A DNA stretch of 64,000 bases, from contig OZ038379.1 in the NCBI GenBank assembly GCA_964036045.1, positions 109,322,025 through 109,386,024 of the forward strand, given 5' to 3'. Numbering within the stretch: the first letter of the stretch is position 1; each line of letters begins with the position of its first letter. The notes under the pieces were generated by a model. The model was not told where the DNA came from. It ran no database searches and saw nothing but the letters and a program-made list of their open reading frames with translations. This DNA comes from Eutreptiella sp. 'Long Island Sound 2002'. Its lineage: Eukaryota > Euglenozoa > Euglenophyceae > Eutreptiales > Eutreptiaceae. The translations under genes were made by a program, and so were the position numbers. Of this stretch, positions 1 through 9,823 are shown in pieces.

Positions 1-984
1 GCATGAGCCCCAGCGGCGTCCACATTGCTGTGCAGGGCCTGGAGTCCGGGTGTAGCGGCATTTGGTGATAGCCGTGTTTCAGGTCTAACACCGTGAAGAT
101 CCGCTTTTTTTGTTGTTTTCGGAGGATGGTGTCGATCAGAGGGAGCGAGTACCAGTTGTGCTTGGTTTGCTCGTTCCAACCTCTGTAAGCAACCACCAAC
201 CTCCACTCGCCCTTCTCTTTCTTGGGCACGATAAAGGCTGGGCTGGCCCATTCACTGTCTGAGGGTTGGATCCCGCCCCGCTCAATAAACTCGGCCAACA
301 GCTTCTTCATGGCCTCGACCCGATCGTGCTGAAGTTGGTACTCCCGATGACCATAGATCTGGGGTTCGTCTTCAGCTTGATCCTCGCTGTGCCAAACCTC
401 CCACGATCTGGAGGGTTCTTGTTGGCGACGCCACTGAATAGCCACGGATAGGCATTTATCAGCCTCTCCTTCAGCTCGGCGACCTTCGGGTTCTCCTGGG
501 CCTCTTCAGCCGCTTGCTTCGGTATCGATACAACGGACCGCACTGCGGTATAGGCCTCTTCCGGGTCCGAGTACGACTTCTCCTCGTCCGATATGCCGTT
601 CTCATCGTCGTGGGGAGCTCTTCCCACCGATAATCTTCTGAAATTTGCGGCATCAGCTGAGTTCTTGTCGTTACCAGCCCCCATTCTTGGAAAATCCCAC
701 GTCGGCGGGTCCGACCCAACCAGACCATCATATTGGTCCGCCATGTGATCCATGACCCCCGCCACGAACTCATCCTTCTCGTACTTGCCGGTGACCAACG
801 TCTTGTCATCCCACCAATGCGGAGATGTGACCATGGCCCGCCTCTTCTTGGCTGCCACACGGTCGTGCATCCCCATCCGCATGTAGCTGACGACGTGGTC
901 GATCTCGGCGTGGGACAGGACGTCAATGCCATCCCTTGGCTGATCCGTCCCCTCCTTGGGCTCAAACATGACCCGCATGGGCAC
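1..984 (-). pseudogene. Element A reverse transcriptase, N-terminal part, broken
   Basis: This is the start of the Ty3 RT of element A. The first ~200 codons are the acidic linker before RT, matching element B. A one-base deletion near position 360 (A lacks one A of B's CCCCAAGATC) shifts the frame. Beyond it the RT continues in the new frame with recognisable palm sequence (LVV-YRG, then FTVLDLKHGYHQMPL, which holds the motif A aspartate) to the window edge. Motif C and RNase H are outside. It is certainly non-functional. Confidence 0.8.
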
Positions 985-2325
985 CCCCTCAACCCTGGAG
1001 ATGAATGCTTCATCACCCGTGGGCTAGGCTTGCGCCCCATCCACCAGGAAAGCCTTGGTACCCCACGCTTGACCCGGGGAGGGCATTGATGAGCCCCTGG
1101 CGTCGATGAGCAACTCCTCCTCTGGCCCGAATGACATCTCGATCAGGGTGATGGAATTCCGCGTCGACTTGAGACCTTCCAGCGGACATGGGGTGGATCC
1201 CATGCCGGTTATGACCAGGATCCCCTTCGCCCTATCCGCGACAATCTTCTCCAGCGTACGTCTGGTATTTTCCAGGGAGCCATGCCAATACATGGGCCCC
1301 CACTCCTTCAAACCCCAATGCCTGTGCCAGGCTGAGTCTCCTCGGTGCCAATGCCCCCTACACTTCCTCAAAAGTGGGGCATCCCGGGAAGCAAAGACGT
1401 CCGTCTCGGGCGCTTCGGCTCCCAGCGTCTGAATCATTCTGGCATACACCTGCGGCGCCATTCCATACTCCGTGAGCTGAACTCCGCGGTCTCCTCTGGA
1501 CTTGGCACCCACAGCTTGCACCACTTGGACGATCCGATCCTCTTCCTCACCATTCCATTGTGATGATCCGCATGCATAGTCCGTGGACAGCCATGTAAGG
1601 CATTCATCATCCTCCCGGACCAGCGTTGCATGATGGGGAAGGGCTCCGATGGCGTTTCGCACCATTAAGTCATACCCCATGATCATATCCCAATCTGTAA
1701 TGTCGGCCACATAGAAGTTCCCGGATAGAGTGCTTCTCTTCGCCAAATCAGGGCGGTTCAAGCGCTCATGCTCCCAGAATTCCATACTGATAGTGGCTTC
1801 ATGGGTGCCACCACCCATAATCTCTCCATTGGCCACCTTCAGGCGTACCGGTCTACGGCTGGGCTGCAGGGATTCCTCCTTGAACAACCCTCTCCGGACC
1901 ACCCCCCCCTGGGCACCCGTATCCACCAACACATCCACCACCAACTCCTCTTGTCAGCACCGTACACGCAGCTTCAAGTGCAACTGCCGCTCGTCACCCT
2001 GCGGTGTATGGACGACTATCACGGCATGCAACTCTAGCACATCCGGGTGCATCAGGACTTCGATGGTATGGTCACGGATGGTGTAGATCCTGGGCTGGTC
2101 CTGCCCCTCCACGGGGCTCTTGGTGGTCGCTCCTTCTTTCTTGCCACGTCCCTTGCCCACATACACTTCCCTTGGCAGGGCGCTCCAGGGGTTGGAAGTG
2201 GCGAAACTCAGTGGTTTTGGCTCTTCTGGAGCCTTCTTCGGCACCTGATGTGCCCTCGCTTTCCCTAACATCCCACTGATTTTCGGAGGAGAGACCTCCG
2301 AGGTCCCACTCCCGTGGGGGCTCCT
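985..2325 (-). pseudogene. Element A protease and FAS-domain region, broken
   Basis: This follows the gag UAG in the same frame. It encodes a retropepsin-like aspartic protease with active site DVLVDTGAQ, a flap-like GGGTHEA and GYDLMV, then a segment beginning ETDVFASRDAP with GILVITG (see the finding on the FAS domain). Two nonsense codons unique to A interrupt it: TGA at 1954-1956 where B has GGA (Gly), just before the active site, and TAG at 1024-1026 where B has CAG (Gln). The A sequence also reads GAQGG where B reads GAQVS next to the catalytic Asp. The protease would have processed Gag-Pol in virus-like particles; this copy cannot. Confidence 0.8.
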
Positions 2326-2328
2326 CTA
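2293..2328 (-). promoter_or_regulatory. Candidate gag-pol stop-readthrough signal, element A
   Basis: The gag stop is UAG (2326-2328), followed by a 7-nt spacer AGGAGCC and a hairpin CCCAC-GGGA-GTGGG, then the palindrome GACCTCGGAGGTC. The downstream protease is in the same frame as gag. Element B has the same UAG, spacer and stem, with only the loop differing (GGGG). The layout resembles gammaretroviral UAG readthrough, where a structured RNA starts about 8 nt after the stop. That it works this way here is inference. Confidence 0.5.
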
Positions 2329-5300
2329 GACGTGGTCTGCCGCAGCTCCCTCCTGCTGTGATCCGCTAAGACTTTGTCCACGGCGTTGCTGGGCTTTGAG
2401 TTCCTCCAACGTCCTCAACATGTCCTCAGCAACCTCCTCGATCAACCCCACGCGTCGGTCTGGGCCGGGTCCTCCACCATAGTCTTTTCCTCCGCCTTTT
2501 CCTTGGCCCTTTCCTTGGCCTTTTCCACCGTCTCGGCCCTTTGCCTTCCAATCGGCAATTCGTTGCTCCTTGGGCTTCTTGTCGGGATGGGCGGCAAAGT
2601 ACGTCTTCTTGTCCTCCTCATATACCTTGCAATTCCGGTAGTCATGTGCATGGTTGTTCCCCTTGCCGTAGCAGACCCAGCAACAGGTGTGCTGTGATCT
2701 GTACTCGCGGAACGAGAGCGGCGGGTTCCCGATCCTCCGCGGTTCTCTGCGGTTCTTGGTCCTTGGGTCCAGGCGGTTCCACCTGGACCTGTCCTGCCCA
2801 TTCTCCTTCATATTGTGCGCTACGAACGCGAAGAAGTGGGCTTCTTCATGATCCTCCGGGGTGGTCGTGTTTCAGAGATCTTGGCCGCTTCCACTCCTCT
2901 CCTCCGCGGTGCCGACCTTGTCCCCCTTGACCTCTCGGTGGTGGCGATCTTCTCGATGACCTCAATCTCCTTGGCCTTGTCGATCCTGCACGTGGGCCTC
3001 GTTCTTGGCGTTGAGCTTCAGCTCCACCGTGATGTACTTCACGATCTCGTCCAGGCTCATGCGGGCGAAGATGACCTGCATCCTCAGCGGCTCTCCGCGC
3101 CTCCACTCAAGGTTGTTGAGGCGCATCAGCCTTTGCCCCATGGTGTCGCCGAATACCTCCACGTAGACGGCGTTCTTCAACCCCAACATTCGGCTGGGTT
3201 CGCCGAGGTTTCGCCGGAAAAACTCCATTATTCCGGCGTCGGTGTCCTCCGATGCCATGATCCGTACGGCCACGCGCTTCTTTGCTCTCTTCTTCTCCTC
3301 ATCCTCCACCCTTCTATTCCAGTGACCGCGGAGGACATCCTTCAGCAAGAGTCGGATCTCGCTGGCCTCATTCCAGTCCTCCACTAGCTTGAGGCTTGTT
3401 CGGTACTTGCACATGTACCGATTCCATTCCCGGACTCGCAGCTCACCGCGCTCCAGCGGCAGCGGAATGGACCACAAATCCTCCAACTTCTGGTTGGGGG
3501 CGTCCACTCGCTCCTCATCCTCCAGCCACTGGAGGCAGGCCTGCTCCGTCTGGATCACTCCCTCGCGGATCTGATCCCTGAGCTCCTCCTTCAGGAACTG
3601 CGCCAGTCTGTGTGGGAATGTCCGACATACCCACTTGTCCGTTGGCGCTCCCTTCATCTCGCCGACGACCTCCTCGGCGAAGTCCTCCCAATCCAGGATG
3701 AAGTCATCCAGGTTGGAGGGGTTGCCATCGTAATGGGGGATTTTGATTCCCCTAAGGTCGTCAATCCTGATGGCGTCTCCAACGTCCGCAGCCACCACTC
3801 CACCGAGACGGATACCACCTGTGGCCGGGGGGTGTGAGTACACTCCCCGTACATCCCTCTCCTCCATGGAGTGCGGTCCAGTTGGGCCTGAACCCATGGG
3901 GTTTGGGATGCGGGAAGGACTTGCTCTACCGGCTGTCCATATCCCCGTAGTGGGGTCCTTCATCCACAGGTTTCCGCCTGGATGGCCTTGACCATGTCCG
4001 TCGGGCCTTCCCATTGTTCGCCCCTGCATGGTCTGGCTCTGGATCCCGTCTTCCGCATAAACTGCATGGGCAATCGTAGTGATCGGTGGGTCCTGGGCGG
4101 CATGGGACATCTGTACCGTCAGGCTCCTCGGGTCCGTGGTTGCGTGCTCTTCCCGCATGGACCCAGCCGGTGCCGTATGCTCCCCGAGCATTATGGATTC
4201 GCTGAACATGGGAACAAACGGCAGCGCACCCGGGTCAACACGCGGAGGCGCGTAAGGTGCCTCTGCAGGGCCGCCCATGGGTTTCTCCATGGCGCTCCTG
4301 AGGGTCTTAACCCGCTCCACCAGCTCTGCTGCTGCCGGCTTTGCCGGGAGCTCCGGACCCGAGGCGAGGGGTTGTAACTCCTCTAGCCTTTTCAGGCGTC
4401 CCGACATGTCCTCCACCAGGTGGAGGAGGCTGTCCACCACTCGCTGCTGCTTCTGCAGGGCCATCTCCAGTTTCTCCTGGTACCGGTCCTGCTCCGCTCG
4501 CAGCTCCGCCATGTCTCTCTCCGCTGCCGACTGGTCATCCAGGATCCCCGCGGCATCCTCCTCTAGGCCGTCCTTCCCGTTGTCCAGGCGGTCGAGGTGC
4601 TGCACGATGGCGTCCATCCCCATCTTTGGGTACTTGCCGATGAGGAAGGATACGTGCTCACAGTGGCACTCAATGTGCTTTCCACCTGATCCGGAGCATC
4701 CCACGGTTTTCGGCGCCTCGGACTCCTCCGCCATGGGTCTGTCGCTCATGCTATCCCGCGTTGGCTCCGTGTGCCGGGCCACAGGCGCCGTTCTGGCTCT
4801 GGCGGGCCTCTCCAACGCCTTGGCGTCATGCTCCAGGCTGGGTTCTGGGGCCGTGTGCGCCCTTGTGGCCGCTCTGGCATCTCCTCCGACTCTGAAGGGT
4901 AAGCGGTCCGATAGCCCTCGGAGTGCTCCTCCGAATCTGCAGCTGACCACAGCCTGACCGGGCTGGGATCCGTCTCCATTGCCCTGGCTTCCGCCGCGGG
5001 TTTTGGGGACCCGCGCTTCCGGCAACGCCGAGCTCTGCCGTTGCTGCCAGTCTCCTCCAACTCCTCCGCAGCGGAGCGGAGATTGCAAGCCTTGCGGCAT
5101 TGCCTTTCACACATGGAGGCCAGGTCCTCCATGTCTAGACGATGTCCTGCAAGGGCTCTCCGTTCTGAGCATCTTTGCTCTTCTCGGGCTCCCCAGTCCG
5201 GCGTCGACTCCACGGACTGGACGATCTGCACCCGGGGCGTCCTTGGGCAGGGCTCATGAGGGCCCAAGTCCCCGGTGCAGCGGTAGGGGGCAGGTACTCC

Positions 5301-5402
5301 TCTGCTACCATAAAGAAGGTCCCTACCAGGACCGGCCCCTGCTGTACCCCTTCCGCCATTTCCTGCCACTCCTATGGTCTTGCTTCTCACCAGGTTCTGC
5401 AT
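2326..5402 (-). pseudogene. Element A gag, broken
   Basis: Gag forms the particle shell and binds the element RNA. The start MQNLVRSKT matches MQSLIRSKS of element B. N-terminal ~430 residues are polar and low in order, followed by a helical capsid-like region (WNRYMCKYRTSLKLVEDWNE, GLKNAVYVEVFGD) and a nucleocapsid with a CCHC-like knuckle CWVCYGKGNNHAHDYRNC and Lys/Gly-rich tail. A frameshift near 4870 separates the first ~180 codons from the rest. TGA at 2962-2964 interrupts the region before the knuckle. There, in both A and B, the most protein-like reading (IDKAKEIEVIEKIA) lies in another frame, so an old frame break is probably shared by both copies. Confidence 0.8.
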
Positions 5403-5486
5403 GATCTTGCCCTATCCTGCACAGTTTCCCACAAAAAATAGTAAAATATGGCTCCTTCACACAAATCCTGATCCCTTGCAATAACC

Positions 5487-5502
5487 AACTCCCAAGTACA
5501 AT
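5487..5502. repeat. 16-bp target site duplication of LINE-b, left copy
   Basis: AACTCCCAAGTACAAT is repeated exactly at 7557-7572. The element A LTR/leader reads continuously if one copy and the DNA between them are removed, as the comparison with element B shows. Confidence 0.85.
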
Positions 5503-5531
5503 TTTTTTTTCAGGCATGGCGGTCCCCCGCC
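5503..5531 (-). other. 3'-terminal GNRA hairpin and A tail of LINE-b
   Basis: On the minus strand: GGCGG, loop GGGA, CCGCC, then ATGCCTG and A8. LINE-a has GGGGG, loop GCAA, CCCCC, then ATGCACC and its A tail. Stem length, loop length, distance to the tail and the GNRA loop type are all the same. The central stem pair is C-G in one and G-C in the other, a compensatory change. In stringent LINEs a 3' stem-loop is the RT recognition signal; that role here is inferred. Confidence 0.65.
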
Positions 5532-5892
5532 CAAGACTACACAAATCTGCTCAACTGCGAGGTTCCTCGAAGGACAGCCGCTATTTACAGCAAGACAGGG
5601 AAGTATTCAGGCATAAGGTGTCGATGACATTCTCCAAAAAGAAACCATAGGCTTAGGCCCGATCTGCTGAGTTGCTGTGGGGCTCCTACAATTGCATTTG
5701 TGTGGATAAAATCACTGAAGTTGTTTCAGTGAAAAAGTAAGTTCTCTGCTGACTGAATGGTTCTGATTGGTGGACAAAATAAAGGAGGTTGATGTTGAAA
5801 AAGGGTTTGACAGGACAACATTGGGCCAATACACAGGCAGTGCACCAGAGCAGACATGCATGGGATCAATGGACCAAGAAAAACAGACAGAG

Positions 5893-7488
5893 TTATTCAG
5901 GTCCCTGAGTTCTCTCTTGCTGCAATTTATCCAAGTGCTTTCCCAATCTGTATTTGAATGTCCTTACCAGTAAGTTGGCCATGTCCGCTGAGTATGGGTG
6001 ACGAACAGGGGCGAATATGGTGGTAGTCCAGTCCCATGATGCTTGAAAGACGTCGACATATTCTTCGGCTGATTGCAGTGTCCTTTCCAGTTGCCTGAGA
6101 AGTGAGGGATCTTTTAATTGGAAGTCTGATAGCGTGACCTGAGGCAGAGAGGTCGATAGAGTAGAAGAGCTCTGCAGGTGTGGTAATGCATCGGACAGAG
6201 AATCACTGTCGGTTTCTTCAGAGGAGTGTGTATCCTTATTCTCTTCACGGCTTTGAAGTGATAAGCTTTCGTCGGCAGAGTTTTCTTCCGGCGCGTTCTC
6301 TTCAGGGACCTGAAGTGATGAGTGTTCCTCGCCGGAGTCGGCGTGCGACGTATGCGTGTCTGAGGAGTGTTCTTCGATGTAGTCGGACTCGTCGTGCGCT
6401 GCGAGAGATTCTTGGTCGCTCTTATCGTTGTAGATCCGAACTTCGGGCAGTGCATTGAACTCTGGATAGTTGCCTTCATCGAAACCTGTCATGTGTGATG
6501 ATTGAGACGTGTTGTCCGCAAGTTGGGCTAGTGTGGGGTTGTCTGTTTGCAGCTTTGGGGCTTTCCTGCGGGCTACTTGACTTTTAGAGTGGATGGTGAG
6601 TGGGTTTTCTGAACGGTCTCTGTCATTGCATAATATGCTGGCGTAACTCACGCTGGGTTCGGTGGGTCGGTGTGATACATTTTTTGATTGAAGAATGGTA
6701 GGCGGCGATGTTTTTGTTGTGCTTGATTGTTGTGCTCGGAGGCGACGTGCTTGCCGACAGGGAAGGCAACGTAGAGGGCGGTAAGGACCTTGTTTTGTGA
6801 ACCAGGCGGCTTCGTCTTCCGTCAGTTGAAACATCGAAATGCATTCCTTGCATATGTCCGGCTTGTTAGCTGGAGATTCGTGCGGAGAACTGTTGAATTC
6901 ACGTTTCAGGCGGCGGATTGATTGCCAGGAGTCATCAGAACCTTCGCTGACCTCTGACTCAGTGTGGCGGCTTTCGCTCTCGTTGATGTCTGGTGCATCG
7001 CTTGTTGCTTGTAGGGCGCCACTCTTCTGCTTCTCACCGGTTGGCTGTTTAGATGGAAATATATAGCTAGTATGGTCCGTTGATCCCAGTGCATGCTTGC
7101 TGTGGGCAGAGGAGATACCTGTGCTTTCTTTTTGACTTGGATTGGTAGTTTGAGTACTGGAATGCACGGAGGTCGGAGTTATGTGATATCTTTGTGAGAA
7201 AGTAGGTGCAGGGAGAGAAGGATTGTGACAGAACTGGCGGTTAGGCGATGCGGAGGGCTCTGTGCCATGGTTGAACCAGCACGTCTTTCCGTATCGAGAA
7301 TTTGACGAGTGTTTGCATGGAGTTTTTGCTGCATTTATTCGGAAATTGATATAGAATTGCAATAAGGACCAGAATTGCGGTGATTTGTTAGATTCGAACA
7401 AATTATCCAGTAGCCTCACAGCGTCTTCGTCTGCGCTTTCATTTGACTGCATCCATTTCATTGTAATCGATTTTGGATGGAAATTCAT
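5893..7488 (-). CDS. LINE-b ORF, putative zinc-binding nucleic-acid protein
   Basis: A 531-residue uninterrupted ORF filling most of LINE-b. Near residues 57-73 is a CCCH-like cluster, CKHSSNSRYGKTCWFNH, lacking one of the usual cysteines. Residues 213-244 form a four-cysteine zinc ribbon: CKEC, then FQLTEDEAAWFTKQG, then PLRCLPCRQARR, close to the 'probable zinc-ribbon' CxxC...E..W...G...P.RC..CR pattern. The middle and C-terminal parts are Ser/Glu/Asp-rich and probably disordered, ending in a short helical segment. By position and zinc content it may act like a LINE ORF1 RNA-binding protein. It shows no clear likeness to the LINE-a ORF1. The first ATG giving the full frame lies ~70 nt from the 5' end of the element. 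Confidence 0.6.
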   Translation of the reverse strand: MNFHPKSITMKWMQSNESADEDAVRLLDNLFESNKSPQFWSLLQFYINFRINAAKTPCKHSSNSRYGKTCWFNHGTEPSASPNRQFCHNPSLPAPTFSQRYHITPTSVHSSTQTTNPSQKESTGISSAHSKHALGSTDHTSYIFPSKQPTGEKQKSGALQATSDAPDINESESRHTESEVSEGSDDSWQSIRRLKREFNSSPHESPANKPDICKECISMFQLTEDEAAWFTKQGPYRPLRCLPCRQARRLRAQQSSTTKTSPPTILQSKNVSHRPTEPSVSYASILCNDRDRSENPLTIHSKSQVARRKAPKLQTDNPTLAQLADNTSQSSHMTGFDEGNYPEFNALPEVRIYNDKSDQESLAAHDESDYIEEHSSDTHTSHADSGEEHSSLQVPEENAPEENSADESLSLQSREENKDTHSSEETDSDSLSDALPHLQSSSTLSTSLPQVTLSDFQLKDPSLLRQLERTLQSAEEYVDVFQASWDWTTTIFAPVRHPYSADMANLLVRTFKYRLGKHLDKLQQERTQGPE

Positions 7489-7556
7489 TCATTGTAGCCA
7501 GATGTCGATAAATTGTTGCAAATTGCTGTGACCATTGTTGTAGCGCGCGCGATTTT

Positions 7557-7572
7557 AACTCCCAAGTACAAT
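7557..7572. repeat. 16-bp target site duplication of LINE-b, right copy
   Basis: Exact copy of AACTCCCAAGTACAAT at the left end of LINE-b. It continues into the LTR of element A. Confidence 0.85.
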
Positions 7573-9823
7573 AGCTCCAATCCAATAATCCACAACGTGG
7601 GCTTCCAAGGGTGTTTGAGGTCCCGCGTTGACACTCAACAACTCCTCTCAATACGCCGGTCGTCTCACGGTGCACACGGAGACACGGGCGTTGGGCATGT
7701 ACATACAATTGCACCAATAGAGTAAAGAAGGAAGCCCTGAAATTGGCATATGAACACAAATCAAACAAAGTCAGGGAAAGATGGAAACATACACAATCAC
7801 AGCCATAGACCCCTCATTCCGTAGACTCAGGACTTTCCCTTGACTTGCCAACATGATGCCCTGAACCAAGTCAAATAAAATGGCTAAATGCTATGTGTCA
7901 AAGTCACTACACAAACCCCAAAAATGTGTTCCCTCCCAAGCCTCTAAATCCTAGCCCAATAGGGGAGATGGCGTGTCATGCCCTAGAGTGGCACTCAGGA
8001 CCATGCCCTACCCTGACATAACTTTGGTTGGACTTGGAGTCGATTGGGCCTGGACAATTGCCCCATGAGGATGACCTCACAACATAGCAAAATTAGGCAA
8101 ATCACACCATAATGCCCAAAATTCAATTAGATACTCAAAAATGCATACGGCAAATGTTCACATGCTCCATGCATGTGTCAATCCGGAAGGTAGTATACAA
8201 GGGTGATATAGACCAAAGGTCCATGCCCAAGAATATCCCAACACTGGTTCCCAAACCCCTCCAGGTATATACATGCCATGCTTCACAAGTCAACTCATGA
8301 ATTTGAGACCAATTTTTGTGAGGCCTGGTGTGCCACGCCAAAGTGACCACGTGATCCGGCATATGGCGAGGTACGGCACCGAAGCATATGCCAACATATA
8401 AGCAACATACCATAGTTCACGGATCTCTAGGCACTTTACTGTTAGCTGACCAGTTGAGCACATAAAACACAAAAATGAGCATAAAATGAGGTCCAAAACA
8501 TGCAAATATTGCCAAATTCAAAGTAATCACAATAGCATATAACTTCGCTCACCCATGGTATCAACATATGGTTCAAACCACAATTGCTTGGGACCATTTG
8601 CAAACAAACCCCCCCCTTCGATCCCCACATGGACGCATGGGGACACCTTCCAACCTCCTCCCAACACGCACCACGAAAACGGGAAAATTGATAGTGGCGC
8701 TTGTGGGTCGCTCCGTAAACCTTCCCACATGCACTCTATGTGCGGTAGACATAGTCTAGCGCTATGGAGCTCACCATCGGGACATGGGCAAAGCCCTTGC
8801 CACGTATGACTCCACATATCTTCCTACAAACAGAGATATATAACATGGGTGTGAGCATAGCGAAGCACATACCATGCATATAACACATACCCTCAAAAAG
8901 TGGCTCCCACCATGGTATGCCATGCCCCTCCATGGACATAAGTTCACGTCAAAAATACGTAGGAACCCAAGGAAAGTTTCTATGCAACACCAACACTCAT
9001 GCGGTACACTCGAAAGTTGCATTAAAATATTCGATTGCACGGTCCAAGAGTTATATATCGCTTTCTACCCTCTTGATCATTATACCTTGCTACACCGGGC
9101 ATGTGTACACATCAAAGGCGTTTGACGCTTCCTAAATTAAGTTGAGACCAAGGCGGTTCCAACCCAATTCTCAAAATTGGAATACCTCGCCGCGGGCCGG
9201 AGCAATGACCTTTCAAAGTGGCCTCACGAATCAATCTTGCTTTGCCTATATCTCCAAGAAAAATGAAAGAGACAACAAAAAGAAGGTTGATTCGTGATCG
9301 GGAAAATATGTAGGACCACTAGAAATGCATCATATCAAGTGCGGCGACCTCGAAGTCGACAATCTGATTCTGAAAGTCTGAAAAAATCAGATTAATTTTG
9401 CGGGTGTATAACATGAAAATTGCGGAAGCAACGAACCCTTTACTGATGAAATCTGACCCTTCATCGGGGTTTCCGCCAAAATATCTGGAAATAACAGTTA
9501 ACCAATCAGTTACCGCAAAATTGGGAGCCAACTGACAGTCGCCGATACATTGACAATCAGAACAAAAGGCTGAAAAATTACGGAAACATTATGATAAAAA
9601 AACCCTGTTGATTCCTGATATTCTGATATATAAATCTCAGCCGGCGGCGCCTCGGTATTGAATATGGCCGCTCATAGCTGGAATGGCCAAACCCATCACA
9701 CTATCACATCAGGTTCGGTCAGGTGGATGGGAGAGTATGATATCAGCCCATGGCGGCTGGCCAGCCCCCAGTTACACACCCCAAGTGACCCAAAGATGGC
9801 CACAGGGGTCCGAACCGACTTCA
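7573..9823 (-). repeat. 5' LTR of element A, main part
   Basis: Homologous and collinear with the region upstream of gag in element B (22994-25268, opposite strand), including the border TGAAGTCGGTTCGGAC at its outer end (TGAAGCCGGTTCGGAC in B). The last stretch of the LTR and leader lies beyond LINE-b at 5403-5486. Reassembled length is about 2.3 kb, long for an LTR. It contains a diverged version of the LTR-embedded reading frame described at 23286-23837; here it ends after ~70 codons. The exact inner LTR border and primer-binding site were not found. Confidence 0.65.

Larger units (their letters stand above)
5503..7556 (-). mobile_element. LINE-b, single-ORF non-LTR retrotransposon
   Basis: A 2054-bp insertion flanked by a perfect 16-bp duplication and ending on the minus strand in a run of A, the hallmarks of target-primed reverse transcription. 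It has one long ORF and no reverse transcriptase or endonuclease. Its last ~105 bp resemble the 3' end of LINE-a: a 7-nt tail ending before the A run, a GNRA hairpin, then a block around TCGAAGGACAGC (plus strand). I infer a non-autonomous element comparable in logic to ORF1-only (HAL1-like) elements. Alternatively it is an internally deleted LINE. The 5' end is at the duplication, so simple 5' truncation is not obvious. Confidence 0.8.
1..9823 (-). mobile_element. Ty3-type LTR retrotransposon A, 5' part
   Basis: Read on the minus strand the order is LTR (from 9823), short leader, gag, protease, then the start of RT, cut by the window edge. The protein order (protease before RT, no integrase between) and close similarity to element B place it in the Ty3/gypsy group. 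B carries a C-terminal chromodomain, so A probably does too, outside the window. The copy is dead: gag and pol hold several nonsense and frameshift lesions, most of them not shared with B. LINE-b interrupts its LTR. A and B point away from each other, LTR to LTR, across about 13 kb. Confidence 0.85.
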
